Source of the DNA: Nephrocerus scutellatus | Lineage: Eukaryota > Arthropoda > Insecta > Diptera > Pipunculidae | Direction: 5' to 3' | Length of the DNA: 64,000 nt | Assembly: GCA_947095585.1 (NCBI GenBank) | Contig: OX352761.1 | Span: 135,066,277 to 135,130,276, forward strand | Shown here: positions 42,120 through 54,780 of the stretch, one piece after another | Layout of the letters: the number at the start of each line of letters is the position of its first letter | Position numbering within the stretch: position 1 is the first letter of the stretch | Notes under the pieces: model-generated | The model's database searches: none | Told to the model about the DNA's origin: nothing | The model's input: only the letters and a program-made list of their open reading frames with translations | Made by a program: the position numbers and the translations under genes

Positions 42120-43300
42120 TAACCTACGTGTGGTTAAAACGTATTTGTGAGATATTCAGAAAATAAAGGTTTCCTCGGCATTAATTTTTGCCCATCGAAC
42201 GTTGTTTTTTCTGATTGTTCCTTTAATGTGTATATGTATATGTTATGAGGTAGGTTCCACATGGGGTTCTGCCACCGGCAGGTACTTAAAGACACGCTTG
42301 TGATTTTACGACCTAGCACGTCGACTATTCCTCCATAAACAAAAATATTTCGATTGGATCGATGATCCCACTGAAAGTTTCTACTGGGACTGATGGACGG
42401 ATATTGGTCGAAAATTTTTCTCTGACAATTTTGTAAAGCCTTAGTTCACATGTAACCAGGTTGTTTCTGAAGTTTAGTTATTATTTTGAAATTAACTTCG
42501 AAATTTTTAACTTTCAAAGATTTCGTTGTAATAAAATTTAAATTTAGATTTTTATCCCAATATATCCAATTACACGCTGTGATTAAGCATCATGTCGGTT
42601 CAAATCCTTAGAAGAGTGCGCTAATTAATAAAAATAAAAATAAAAATATGTACTTCTTGCAAGAGAAGCTGTCTGTTAACAACAAATACTATTTTGGTTT
42701 TTTATATCCGGGTTAACAAAGTGAAACTTAATTATATTAACGCTTATTTACACAAAAACAAATCAGAAATAATTAATTTGATCAAAGTCTTCGGCCTAGT
42801 TATAGATAATTCAATTAAACATGAATAATTGGTAAGCAGTGAACCAGAAATTTATATGGAAATACAAGTGGGAAACATATTTACAATGCACGCGTATGTG
42901 TAATGCAATTTTGCATGGTTTACCTATGTAATCACCTTAAGTAATTACTCAATTAAGAGCTGATGATGCGATTTTCAAAGAGAAACACGTCACACAACGC
43001 ATCTTGGTTATTTTGTATTTTAAATTAATTTATTTATTTCAAGAGCAATAAGTTTTATATTCTCCTATTAAATAATACAGCTAGCTGATTGAATAGATGT
43101 TCTACAGAGAGAGAGAGAGAAAGAGAGAGATAGACGATGATTGATTAATTTTAGGGGTGCGGTATCGTTATTTAGCGTATATGGTCAGCTCGATGATAAA
43201 AGTTTTAGTTGGTGGTAAGGGGACCCGCGCAGATTGGACAAAATCGGCGCTCTTGCTCCGTTCTATTCAGTTCTTTTTGCTCTGTAAAAGAAAGTAAAAA
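42120..43300. other. No recognised gene; (GA)n microsatellite
   Basis: AT-rich sequence with a (GA)n tract (gagagagagagagaaagaga) at about 43108-43133. A 61-codon minus-strand frame at 42134-42319 shows no motif. Confidence 0.5.
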
Positions 43301-43660
43301 TATTTAATTGTAATATGTCAGCCCCACCCCTTCAAGGCCTAACCGAAAATATAAATTACGGCTCTCGTTGGACTATGAGCCAGGTATATTAATATTCGAT
43401 GTTAAGTGAGCGAGACTGTTTCGGAAGGGTGGTAAAACTGACACGCTCAGTGACCGACCCAACTCCGCAAGCACCACTACCGCTGTTGTACCTGTACCAG
43501 TGGGCATATCGAGTGAAGATAGAACCTACACATCTATCGAAGACGTCTCCGAACTGAGATATAGAATGAACTCAGCCTCAATTACGTGTCCACAGAACCG
43601 GCAACGTTGGGCAACACCACTATAGATTGTACGTTCACCATAGACACATTAATGTTGATA
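43300..43660 (+). other. Unassigned GC-richer segment
   Basis: Base composition shifts toward GC between about 43318 and 43630. One frame reads STTTAVVPVPVGISSEDRTY then TSIEDVSELRYRMNSASITC before a stop. It resembles the amino end of a transposon gag or a decayed exon, but I cannot assign a family. Before it is a TTCTATTCAGTT stretch of uncertain meaning. Confidence 0.3.
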
Positions 43661-43664
43661 TTAT

Positions 43665-44765
43665 GCCTTATCTCATAACAAAGACCAATGATAAACAAAG
43701 TTGTCGTCGAATATTAATTGAAATAAATAATTAAGTACCACTCAATGTCAGTTTTGCATTAAAATTTTTTGTGTCGTTTTAATTTCAATCCATTACACTA
43801 AAAACGATTAGTTTACATACCGTTTCACGTCAATCCAACGGCCGACACAGCCTCGTATGATCTTTTTTTGAAAGTCTCCTACATTTGAGTGGCTGAGGAG
43901 ACATGTCTTTCAAGCAGATATGCTCACCACTCTCGAATAGTCGAACCCATTTATACAATTGCCCTAATTAAATAATAGTACTTCCCGCCCATTAAGGAAA
44001 ATAAGGGAATAAAAAGAATTACTGTTGTAAAATTTATGGCATTATTGCAAACAGTAACACGGAGTATCTGATGAAGAATATATCGACTTAATACAAAAAT
44101 GCTCTGCAAAGGATATCGACTTAATGCAAAAATACTCTGCAAAAGATACCCCATGCAACTATCGGTATTATTTATCCTTACAAAATGTGCACCCAGCGAT
44201 CAAAATAATGCAAATAGAGAACAATCGAACAAAAGTTTTGCCTACTGTAGAGATACTCCAGCACCTGTATTGGGTTTCGGTTTGTATTATTTGTTTATTC
44301 AAAATATTTACTTACACAATATTTTCCTTTCTTTCTACATTTAATTTTTTTATGTTCATATTTCATTTTTCAATATTTTATTGACGTACTCAGATAAATA
44401 TAATAGTTTACTTTCAATGTGCGAATCCTGCATATCCTGTGGGAGGATTACTCTTATCATACGTGTTCGGAAATATTGTGAGGATATTTAACATGTATTC
44501 AAAATCCAATTCAGCAGGAAGATACTATGCATTATGCAAACTAAAATGGAGAGCAATAAAAACGTTAACTGTTAATAATCGAATTTTTGAAATAACTTTG
44601 AAAAAATATGCATTTAAATAGTTAAATGGTATCTGAGTATAGATCTTTTACTTGAAATACTAGATTTTATATAAAGTATGTGGAAAAACATTCCTAAATT
44701 TGCTTAATGCTTATTAATTTGTTTATCTCTTATCTAGAAATGCTGTTCTTTGACAATGTCTTGAG
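43665..44765. other. No recognised feature
   Basis: AT-rich. A short direct repeat occurs at about 44086-44148 (taatacaaaaatgctctgca, then taatgcaaaaatactctgca). No gene was found. Confidence 0.45.
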
Positions 44766-44777
44766 GATCACTTACTA

Positions 44778-45031
44778 TAATAATAATATTAGGCGCGTTT
44801 TTGTCCAATTACTAGTTTCTCGCGATCGTGTTTTGCGTGTTATATTTTTTTGTACACAAATGGAAGGGACCTACAATTTAAAGCTTATGTCCGGACGGCG
44901 AATTGAGAAACTTCCCGTGACATTTATTACTCTCGGACGTTTGTCGGAAATTTGTTTTTGGTTTTACTGGGATTCGAACTTTAAAACTCCCGCTCAGAAG
45001 GCCAACGCATTAACCACTAAAGCCATGGCGC
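44778..45031 (-). mobile_element. tRNA-derived SINE, diverged full-length copy
   Basis: On the minus strand the head starts gcgccatggctttagtggtt, then has box B-like gttcgaatccc and the shared body, and ends in ataataataat at 44778. ATCACT lies on both sides (44767-44772 and 45032-45037) and may be the target-site duplication. The copy is more diverged than the one at 19.3 kb. Confidence 0.8.
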
Positions 45032-45039
45032 ATCACTAA

Positions 45040-46170
45040 AATTTCTTTAAAAACTGTTTGCCTCAATGTTAGATGTAGAAAAGAATTAATAGTAATGACA
45101 AAAAGTAGTACAATTAAGAGAGCATCTGAGTAAAGTTTATTACAAAAATTTAGCACATTTCGTTAACCACAGCAACCCTGTATACGAAGCGATCACTTCC
45201 ACGCAACTACACATATAATTTGTATGAATTACCATAAAAAATTTCTGCATCAAGTTCGGAACAAATGAATTTTTTCCGGCAAAATATGGAGACCATATTT
45301 TCGTTTTGTGGTAATTTTGGCATTTTCAATAAATTTTTTACTGTGTTTGTTCCTTTAAAACACATAGTTGTATATGGGATACACAGCAACGTGGAAGCGC
45401 ATTTCATTGCTTTGCTGCAATGTAGTACCTCGTTCGAGGATGTTTTTCTTGAATTGAATTATACAGTTGTCGCCCAGGCCATCAGGCAGGCGTTGCGTTG
45501 GTGGCCAAATGCAAAAAACAACAAACAAACGAAAACATAAATTAAAACTCCATGCATTCATTTTTATTTTGCGTAATGGCCATAAGGATTCTTTAGCATA
45601 AATGCTATGAATATTGATATTCACGTGAGCCGGTTGCAATGCGAGGACACTGCGAAACATGAGTATTTTGGCTTACTTGTACATGTACATGTGCCTGTAT
45701 ATTTGCTTTTTTTATTAAAATAAAACGTATCATCAAGTGGAGGATGGTTTCTTTTTTTGATGGAGCAGAGAGCTTTCGCGTTTACCTCTTCGGAAGCCTG
45801 CATCGCAAAGGAAGTTTCAACAGAAACAACGACAACAGCATGCAAGTTTGCACAATTCATTTTTATTATTGATCAGTTAATTTAAATTGGTTGAAATTGA
45901 GTGAGTTATATATGTTTTGGTATTTCACGAAAATATTTAATTCATAAATATTTCATTTTGTTTTTGCCATTTTCCCACTCGGCATGACATTTTAATTGTA
46001 TCAGCCGGTTGAATATGGATCAATATTGATCGACAAGGGTGTAAAACTGCATGCTAATTATGTTAATTTGTGGTTTTAATGTAAATTCGATTTTACTGCA
46101 AAAGCATTGACAGAAGTTTGTGGAAACTATTTCATTTCCTTCAATTAATAATAATTTTTGGAAAAGTAGG
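45040..46170. other. No recognised feature
   Basis: AT-rich. The frames at 45265-45540 and 45355-45860 overlap in opposite strands without motifs. Confidence 0.45.
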
Positions 46171-46174
46171 AAAC

Positions 46175-46365
46175 ATTTTTTGAGGTATTTTTTAACCAGC
46201 TTTCGCAAGACCTAGAGGGCTGAAATTTTGTGAGCGGCTCAATGTCAAGGGGCCTATTTCGATAGCCTGCTTTTGACGCGTGTCGCGAGTCGCGTCTGGC
46301 TCGTGCGAAGCGTGGTATAAAGAAAATTCTTTGAAATAACTCTGACCTCAAGGAAAAAAAAAATT
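46175..46365. repeat. CGTG-rich dispersed repeat module, copy 2
   Basis: Shares ttgaggtattttttaaccag, gacctagagggctgaaattt, a CG cluster (gacgcgtgtcgcgagtcgcg) and aaaattctttgaaata with 38.05-38.2 kb, in the same orientation. The CG cluster has different word counts, as expected if it changes by slippage. Confidence 0.8.
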
Positions 46366-46464
46366 GCATTCTCGGATCAACCACTCAACGATCGATCGAT
46401 GATAATCCTAAGGTCAAAGAACAGATATTTTATATTTCTTCTTCGCTTCGCTTCTCATTCCTTG

Positions 46465-47690
46465 CATCTCAGGAATTGGATGTGTTTCCAATCCGTCGAA
46501 AAATTTCCTCGCCATTTGAAACAAGTGGCTGGTTATTGGCAACAGACCTGTTGCTTTGTAAAGTCTTGTAGTCAGAGTCCTTTACAGATCCTAAGTACCT
46601 TCCTTTCAAATAGTGAATAGTGAGATCTTCTTCATCGTTTTTGGTGAGACGGTGAACCATATGGGATAGCCATGTGTTATCACTGGTCTGATGAGCTGCT
46701 TGTAGATAAGCAGCCTGGTGTTGTTGCACAGTACGTTTCGCCTTCTTAGAAGCGGATGCATCAAATGATAGCATTGTAGGCTTTCTTCATTGTTTGATCG
46801 AGTTGTGAGAGTTAAACTTGAGCCTCTCGGTGAAGTTGATTCCCAGTTACTTAGTCTCTCTGGCACCGTTGCTCAGTGGATAGGAGCATGGACTGCTGAG
46901 CAGGGGGTTCATGTTTCGAATCCCAGTAACACCAAAGCATGGTCTGTCGCGCCGATATTATATATATATATACTTAGTCTCTGACTTGGTGTTGATTTTC
47001 GTGTTGTCCAAAAGGGTGATTTTTAAGCCTCTGCACTTATCCATGTTTTGGTTACTGGTACTCGGAAGCAGATGAGTTTCGCTTCACTTCAGGTAGTAGT
47101 CCCAAAGACTTCAGCGGTGCTCCTCCACTCTTAAGGCAGCTATCTCAGGATAGCGTGAAACGGCATACGTGATCGGGTCATCCGCGAAAAGCATAGTACT
47201 TGTTCCGGCTATATTGGTGGGTTGTTCCGGCGTGTAAATGCTAAACAGGACTGGTCCAAGTCTGGAACCTTGAGGAACTCCGGCTTTAATCCTTTTCCTT
47301 GTCGATGGGCTGTCGTACACTTGTACAAAAAAGACCCTGTTAAAAAGAAAATTTTTAATTATTTTCACAATATATTCGGGAAACCAAAACTAATAATTTT
47401 GTACAGTAGCCCGTTTGTCCAAACGCTATCGAAAACTTTTTTGATGTCTAGTAAACAGGCTACTGTACTACTTTTGACGTTCAGTCCTTTAGTGACGTCA
47501 ATGTGAAGCTTCATTAGTGGGTGCAGCGTAGAGTGCTTCTCTCGGAAGCAGTTATGCAGGAGGGTCAGTTTTCTTGGGTACTGGAACTACTTTGACCACC
47601 TTCAATGTTGTCTGTAAAGTAAGCATTATTTAAGCAATTGTTGAAAATGATGGTTAATATCAAAATTGCCATAGCTGGCAATTTTTTAAG
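46465..47690 (-). pseudogene. Jockey-like LINE RT, interrupted by a SINE
   Basis: The minus strand from about 47690 to 46465 includes IKAGVPQGSRLGPVLFSIYT (about 47290), MLFADDPITYAVSRYPEIAA with the FADD catalytic box intact (about 47190), and then LSNWESTSPRGSSLTLTTRS. After the SINE come MHPLLRRRNVLCNNTRLLIY, KQLIRPVITHGYPIWF and SDYKTLQSNRSV near the C-terminus. A short SINE sits at 46860-46970. Frameshifts separate the blocks. Confidence 0.85.
46860..46970 (+). mobile_element. Short SINE variant with 12-bp target-site duplication
   Basis: The tRNA-like head (tggcaccgttgctcagtgga, box B tttcgaatccc) runs via aacaccaaagcatggtctgt directly into the tail gtcgcgccgatattatatat. The central body of about 170-200 bp present in the other copies is missing. 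TACTTAGTCTCT flanks it at 46848-46859 and 46971-46982, an exact 12-bp target-site duplication. This shows it inserted as a unit into the LINE. Confidence 0.9.
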
Positions 47691-47759
47691 CAAAGAGAGT
47701 TCAGCTTCTTAAAGCATCAGGGACTGGTTTAATGTCCTTGCGCCATTTTGTCACTTCAT

Positions 47760-48330
47760 CTTGACAAAACATGTTAACTGTAAAACGCAGTTGCGAAAGT
47801 ACAGACTGGTATTCGTCGTTGACTGTGTTAAGAGTTCTGTTAAAAATTCTCTGGAGGCGTTTTCTCAGTCGAAGCGATCCCTGCTAGTGCGAATTGTTTT
47901 CTGCCGATCAATGGCTGTGTTCACTGCAGTCTCGAAATTTAGCATCATCAATTTCGTTATTCTCCATGTTTCTGTTGGCCGCTGGCAGTGGTAATTTAGC
48001 TTCAACTTCCACAATAGCCATCGTATGCTGATGTGGATTTGAGTCCAGCCAGTCTGCAATGGGCCTTCCTTGGTGGTTGCACACTTCGTCTTGTCATCCA
48101 GTATGTCTAGCGTTAAAATCACCTCCAACCACACAGTATCTGTGTCTAGAGGAGATGTCGCAGACAGTTTGCAGATCCCGTTAGATTTGTTCCATATCCA
48201 TATCACCAGCAACGTCTCAACTTCGTTGACTTTAATGCTGACAGCGGCTTTCATGCTACACAAACCACTACCAAAAGCTAAGAATGTTCTGCTAGAATGG
48301 TCAGTACGGGTTCTGTTATAAGGGTGCAGC
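47760..48330 (-). pseudogene. LINE endonuclease remnant
   Basis: On the minus strand the region after about 48330 has the wording of the APE-type endonuclease core of Jockey-like LINEs. A GDFNARH-type catalytic segment is broken by frameshifts near 48110. It is followed by GRPIADWLDSNPH, ending near 47900. A 200-codon open frame at 47865-48467 covers this in the wrong frame. It is probably the 5' part of the LINE at 46465-47690. Confidence 0.6.
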
Positions 48331-48469
48331 ACTTGAAAAGTAAGTGCCAGTTTATAACAAAAAAGAGGCAATAGCTGTACAAATGTTCTTAGCGTTTTCT
48401 GCCCAAAACTGAATGAAAAGTGAAATTGAATAAAATACGAGAATGCATTTTCAGACCGTATTGGCACGC

Positions 48470-49590
48470 TTTAAGCTTGTCTCCATCTTATTACTGCCAT
48501 TCTTTTTCCCTTAATCACCGCCCACAAAATTTATATACATCCACCTACAAAGCGCTAAGTAACCTTCTACGGTACACAATTCTGATGTCACACATACATA
48601 TATCACATATACCTACAAATTCATTCATAATAATAACTCATGCAATTTATTCCTTAGCAAAATATTCCCGAATGCATGCCTTAGTTCACACAGAGCCAAA
48701 GCACAGTGTAAGAACAAAGAGTGTGTGTGTGTTCGCGCGCCAGAACGGTAGACCCATTTCAAAGACTAATTAGCAAAACGTGACCCGACGAAAATGCAAA
48801 ATAAATTTGCTCATTCTGCTTCTCATATGGCTTTTGCCTCCAGGCAATGGAGTGTTTTGTGTGTATGCGTGTGTTTGTGACGCAACATACGGTATAGGTA
48901 GGTAGGTGCCCGATCGTCCAGCTGCTAACAGCAACAAGGAGCTTTTACTGAAATAATCTAAAACCCTTTGCGGCCGGCAGCAGTGAGGACGTTTTTTTGT
49001 ACAAGTATCTCTATGGCCAAGGGATGATGGGGTGGTCTAAGTGGCCCCGGGACCGGCTGTCCATTTGCGAACTTGATGTGAGTGAAGAAACACTGAAAAT
49101 GTGTTGTGCATAATTAATTTTAATAGGGCGGTTAAAACAATTAGCGAAACAGCCATGCAATCTGCATTCATCTTGTGTGTAGTTGTGTCTTGTGTTGTGT
49201 TGTTCTGAAGAGCGCAAGACGAAACATTTTGGCACAGCAATGATACAGAGGCTGCAAATATACGCAAAGATAAAAGTACAGCATTGGAGTGTGTACTTTT
49301 GAGTTTCAAAGGGTAAAAACGTGCGATAAATTGGGGTTTTATATGAATGCTTTTTTTAAGAATAAATTCTAGAGAGTCTTACGTTCGTAAAATTAGTTTG
49401 CATGAACGTGAAATGTTCACTTCTATTTTGCTATTTTGTTAACAAGGCAGAGTTTTATGATTTTTCTTGTGTCCAAACGAGTCAAAGAGAAGTTTTTTTA
49501 AAAATTATGCAATCAAAAATGGAACTTTTTGCAAGGGTTGCAATGCAAAATAACTTAGCTATTTGCAACATTAGAAATTTTCTTTACATA
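48470..49590. other. No recognised feature
   Basis: Includes a higher-GC stretch and a short gtgtgtgtgtgttcgcgcgc microsatellite at about 48719-48739. Open frames at 48420-48773 and 49011-49309 have no motif. Confidence 0.45.
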
Positions 49591-49800
49591 ATTGATTATT
49601 AAGTCGTCTTCTGCTACTAAAACATAAAGAGTAGCAATACGAACAATTGCCCGATAAGAATTTAAACAAATAAGTAATCTCAGAATGAGTTTTTTATATG
49701 CTTCGACCGCTACCTTTGATGGCTCACAGACCAACATTGTCCTTAACAGAGGTGGATCCAATTAACTAATGGATTGTAAAGTCCAAAAAGTAAACAAAAC
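49590..49800 (-). pseudogene. Possible R1-like LINE post-RT scrap
   Basis: The minus-strand frame VAVEAYKKLILRLLICLNSY followed by RAIVRIATLYVLVAEDDLI resembles the 'LRxxxSYRTVS...AEE' stretch after RT in R1-type elements. It is short and diverged. Confidence 0.4.
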
Positions 49801-50109
49801 ATCCGAACTTCCTGGCGACTTCTTACAGGTTCCCCTAGATCATTGGAGTTTTCTGGCAGAAAAGTAGATATTGGATGTCTGTCGTCATCCAGCTAAGTAT
49901 ATTCACGAATGTTCTCATAGACCCACCGAAATATAATGGCTCTGTGTGAAGCCTCGTAGTTAAAAGTCACAGTAATTTGATCGATGCATTCTTTTGCAGA
50001 GTACTGTTCATATATCAACAGTACAATTACAGTCAATAAGTCAAACTTCATGAGGAAAATATTAGAACAAATAAAAAAGTAATTTTTTATACGTATAACA
50101 ACCCTAGCC

Positions 50110-51840
50110 AAAGTGGCTGATACTGCGACCTAAAAATCATAGGGTGTAACTAATGTAAGAGTCCTACTACCTCCCTAATGAAGGAAGGATAGTATCTCCC
50201 TAGTGGCAGAGCTTCGCATATCCGCCGACGAACATATTGCCTTATGGAAAATACGTCTTCTTAACCAAATCAATGCTGGACAGTCACAGAGAATATGCAC
50301 GGATGATTCATCATCCTCCGAGCAGAACCTACATTCAGTGCCTGAGGCCAGATTAATTCTGCTTTGGTGATATCGCAAAGCACAGTGACCTGTGATAAAG
50401 CACCAGCTTTCTGATACTATCCTTGTCTAGATCAAGAATTTCTTTATATGAAAAGGGCCTGATTAGTCGTTTGGATTGTTTAAGCCCTTGGGTATTATCC
50501 AAATGGGCTAGACGAATGGGCTTATTAATCATTGCTTTGGTGGTCGCCCAGTTGACAGGGTTCCGGTCCTATGAACGCAGATTCTGATCCAGCCTTGGCT
50601 AGTTCATCTGCATATTCGTTGCCTGCAAACCACCCTGTTATGCCTTGCTAGGGATTGCAGTGCATCGTAGCAGCATTTAACTGATTTTGAGTCAATTATG
50701 TTGCACCTGTTGTACCTAGACAGACAATTCTTTGTAGCTTCTCATGTTTAGTTGCCGTTGTCCGTTCAAGAACTTTCGGCTATCAAAGGATGGCCGCGTA
50801 CGTGATAATAGGTCTCACCATCATAGTATACTTCCAATGTATCATTTTCCGTTGATCTCAAGCTCCACCATAGTGGCGTCTGCTGGCCCACAAGGCCCTA
50901 GTGGCACGTTCGATTGCGGACTTGATATGAGTTCCAGTTTATTCGTTTATCAAGGATAACTCCGAGATAAGTAACCTCACTGGAATAATCTAGCATGTAG
51001 TCTTTGATGATGATAGGTCCCATAATGGACAATTTTCTTTTCGTGAAAGGCACTAGAATGGTTTTGCAAGGACTTATGGAAAGCCCTTCTCTGCTGCACC
51101 ATTCTAAGGCGTGAAGTAACGCACCTTGCATGACATTTGTAATGGTTGTGCTGTGCTTACCGCTAATTAAAATTGCCAAGTCGATGTAGCCTGGTCTATG
51201 TAGATCCGCTAGAAGGTTGTCTATGACGATTGACCACAGGAGGGGAGAAAGGACACCTCCTTGTGGGCAGCCCTTAGCGGCGATCACCGACACAGATCTC
51301 CCCTTGTGGAGGAAGTGATAACTCGACTTTCAAGCATGGCCCTTATCCATTCATTGGTCAAATCCTTAATATCTCTGCTACTGATTGCTCTTGATATTGG
51401 GTCGTATCCAGTGTTATCGAAAGCACAAAGTTAAGGAAAGCATATAGAGCTATTTCTATGGAATCTTTTTAACTAGATAGTGAAGGGCGCCCTCTGTACT
51501 TTTACCTTTTCTGTGTGCATACTGACATGAGTATAGATATGAACATCCATTTTGAGAACGAATGACGTTAGACTTATAGGTCAGTATGATTTAGGCAGCT
51601 CAGTAGACCTATTGCCTGGCTTAGTGAAAAGATTACGTTAACCTTTATCCAGGTATTCGGAATGTAATTCCAATTGAAGCTGGCTCTAAATAAAGCAATC
51701 AAACCCGGCAGGATGAGATCGATTGCCCTCTGTAGGAGCGCTGGAAAAATCACCGCCGGGTGCCGGGGGCTTTAAATTGTTTGAAGAAGCATACGGCCCA
51801 TTTAACCTTAACTGGGCTAAATATTTTTCCTTGATGTCAA
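50110..51840 (-). pseudogene. R1-like LINE, RT to C-terminal zinc knuckle
   Basis: Minus strand from 51840: a decayed RT entry (about 51770), SYRPISLTSFVLKMDVHIYT-like blocks (frame-broken, about 51560), then GCPQGGVLSPLLWSIVIDNL at about 51260. The catalytic box is damaged (GYIDLAILISG where GYADDLAILISG is usual). EGLSISPCKTILVPFTKRKL and SSEVTYLGVILDKRINWNSY follow. RNase H end wording (FAGNEYADELAKAGSESA) lies at about 50600. The C-terminal zinc knuckle (CRFCSEDDESSVHILCDC) is at about 50300. It is the longest LINE copy by domain span and is nonetheless dead. Confidence 0.85.
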
Positions 51841-54140
51841 TGATGGTTAGAAGCATTATTCACATGTGTATGAAACATAAGTAGACATACCGGGAAAATG
51901 AACTTGAAGTAACGTTCTAATAAAACAGCAATAGGGTTTGCCATAATAATGGAATAACCCACGTAAAATGCAAAAATATTCTGCAATCCGAAATCTTTTA
52001 TTGAAAATCTAAAGTAAGGTTTTATTTTGATGTAAAATGAATTCAAAATGATGATTAAGCAATGTATTGCAAATGCAAAAGCCATTTGTTCCATATCTAG
52101 TCAGCAGAATGGTTCATAATTGCGTGCAGCAATATCCTCTGCCGTATGTTACGCACAACAAATGTAAATATGTATCTCTCATAGGTACAATCAATATTTG
52201 ACTAACAAAATTTCAATGAACATCTTCCACTTCCTGCGTCCACTCCGCACACAAATAGAAGTAAATGTACACCGTGTGTAGGACGACATGATTTCGCACT
52301 GAGCAAACAAACAGAGTACTGCTCTCGTCCTTTTTGACTACGAAGCTTCGGAACTGTTTATTTAGTTTCGCATTTGATCTTATCTTGAAGATCAAAGTAG
52401 ATATGTAATATAAAGTTGGTATGGTGCAAGTCCATCTTAAAGAAGCTGTTCACTTTGCTGGGAGGAAGAATCAAATTTACCGAATTTTATTCCTCTGTTG
52501 CTAGATGTTGTGTTGTTCAGATGTTACAAGAGGTTGATTGAATGACACATTCATACGGACTCGGAATTTGAACCGGAGCAAGAGTTTTCCGTGTTACGTT
52601 GATTGCTTGGTTGATGGAGTTTGTAGTTTATAAATTTTAAAATCTAAAAGTTTTCACGCTAACTTCTTGCAGTTCTTTCGGTGGACTAAATTTCACTGAT
52701 TCACTTCGTTGTTGGTGTTAGTCACTACAGATCAAACTACATTGTGTATCTGAAGCATACAAAACTATCCATAGAGTCTTTTTGTAATACACAATAAATG
52801 CGAAAATAATGCACTTGTACGGTGCTGCAAACCAGAACGCGGTGGCAAGTTCAACTCATCGACAAGAACTTTGATTTTAAAAAAGGATTTTATTTTCCAC
52901 GATTGTGGAATAGGGTAAAAGTTCCATCAGATGTGATTTTGCAAGAAGAATTAAAAAATGTTCTTCAAAATAAAATGTAAACGTTAGGATATGAGTCTTA
53001 ATTTGTAAAAACTGAGAAAACAAACGTTCGAAGTGTGCATTGAATAAAAATTGTATGTATATAATAGTGACTATTGCACTGCAATAATGTGAACATTTAA
53101 AATCATTCACCAAAGTTGCATAAAAACTTTTTATAAAACTATTTTTTAAACAATACGTCCGTTTTTCAGCAGCACTTTTACCCTACATGGAATTCCTCAT
53201 ACCTGAATACCCGTTCCGAATATTGCAATTCAAACTTTTTCGAAATTTGTTGCCGATGCGAACGATACTGGCGCTTCGCTGCTGGCTGTTGCAGTCGAGA
53301 AGAAAATCTTGAAAACAACAAACTTTCGCGTTGATTCTACTTAAGTTATGTTACATCCCCTAAGGAGGTCATAGTTACAGAATAAAATATCTTTATTTTT
53401 CGCTATAATTCACAGGGAAACGAAAAGATGCAACAACAGACAAGGACCAATTGGAAGGAATATACTTGTATAATCCTTAACTTTCGATGCGGCGAAAGAA
53501 ATTTCCTTTCGATCGTGAACAGAGTGGCACATCGCGTACCACCTTTACAACCAAGAATTGCATGTGGTAGCTAAGGAAACGACTTTCGAGAAGAATTATT
53601 AGTCCTTTTTTTTCTTGACGTTGTTTGTTTTTTTTTGTAGTTTTCTTTTTTGCCTTCTTAATGCTCTACAAAATTTAGCTCGTAACCAGGAACAATTTCC
53701 TACTAACTAATACACTTGTGACCAAGATGTCATGTCATGGGCATAGTTTACCGTGGGAGTGTCCTGTATAAATTTTGTTTTTTTTTTTTTTTTTTTCGAA
53801 AGTGTAAGTCTTCCACTCTGGAGTTATACTTCAAGTTTACTCAACTGAGAATCGAAAGTTGTGGGAAAAGAAAATCTGTAATGTCTCGGAATATTTTAGC
53901 TTTTCTTGCTCTTGCGACTAAGTTTTTATATGGTTGCAGATAAGAAGGTTGAAAGATTAAACTCAGCGGACTTGAACTAAAAGTAAAATTGCGTTCAAGT
54001 AACACAAATTTACATTTGCAATTTTGTATTGAAAATTATTTATGTGATAAAGATTTTGAACTAAAAACCTATTATCTGAAAGTCGGAAACCAACCCATAA
54101 CCAGTGGGTATAGGTAAACAATGTATTAACTCGTTTAAGA
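51841..54140. other. No recognised feature
   Basis: About 2.3 kb of AT-rich DNA without a supported gene. A poly-T run lies at about 53777-53796. The segment 53400-53600 has some balanced composition but no motif. Confidence 0.45.
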
Positions 54141-54159
54141 GTACACGAATGGTGCAGTG

Positions 54160-54490
54160 AAGTCGACATAAGTGTTAGCACAGACAAAATAGTTTGCGCT
54201 GTTTTCACAAAAAGAAAGATAATAATTCTTCCTACACTAAGATTCCAAAACAAAACTCTCCAAACAATTCCGGAAGCCAAATATCTGTGGGTTATGTTCG
54301 ACCAACATATAACATGGAACTCCTATATGTCATACATCACCAACAAAGCTAATAAAACTTACTTCAGCCATAAGCAGAATAGGGGGAATAACACAGAATG
54401 CTCTAGAAGTGCAGGTGGCCGTAACTATCAAACCTCCACGTGGTGGCCGCCCGTATTTTCCTCCAAATACAGGAAAAGCTAAATGATCGG
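54160..54490 (+). pseudogene. R1/LOA-like LINE post-palm fragment
   Basis: The plus strand reads KIVCAVFTKRKIIILPTLRF, then IPEAKYLWVMFDQHITWNSY, then ITNKANKTYFSH. This is the region after the catalytic box in R1-type RT, where TKR and YLGVxxDxxLxW blocks are normal. It ends where the RTE-like endonuclease sequence begins. Confidence 0.75.
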
Positions 54491-54514
54491 GCTAGTCCCT
54501 TCAAAGTAAGGTTG

Positions 54515-54780
54515 GCGCGAGGCCTATAACCTCGCCCGTAAAAAGACGTTATTACTGATCACAAAATCAGCAAATCAGCGGATACACTGATGAACAACGA
54601 CGCCCACGGCAATGAAAACGGCTAAACGATTTAAGAATTTTCTAATGTAACGTACGCTCACCATATAGAGCTCGATCTGCACTACAGCTAGCCCTTATCC
54701 TGGCCAAATACAATGCTGACGTTACAGCAATTCAGAAGATGCGGTGGACGGGGAAATCAGAATATGACATATATTATATC
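54515..54780 (+). pseudogene. RTE-like LINE 5' endonuclease fragment
   Basis: The nucleotide sequence aligns closely with the reverse complement of 36090-36330 (shared gcaacgaaaacggctaa-type wording, then cgtacgctcaccatatagag, then agaatatgacat). It covers the non-coding lead and the first part of the endonuclease, with frame-breaking indels. The same family is at 35284-36335. Confidence 0.75.

Noticed and set aside
46690..46720. ctgatgagctgcttg segment reminiscent of a hammerhead ribozyme core
   Set aside because: The second conserved GAAA strand and cleavage-site context are missing, and it lies inside LINE coding sequence.
47865..48467. 200-codon minus-strand open frame, the longest in the window
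   Set aside because: It overlaps a frame-shifted LINE endonuclease remnant and reads the wrong frame for most of it. It has no coherent domain, so it is a shadow frame.
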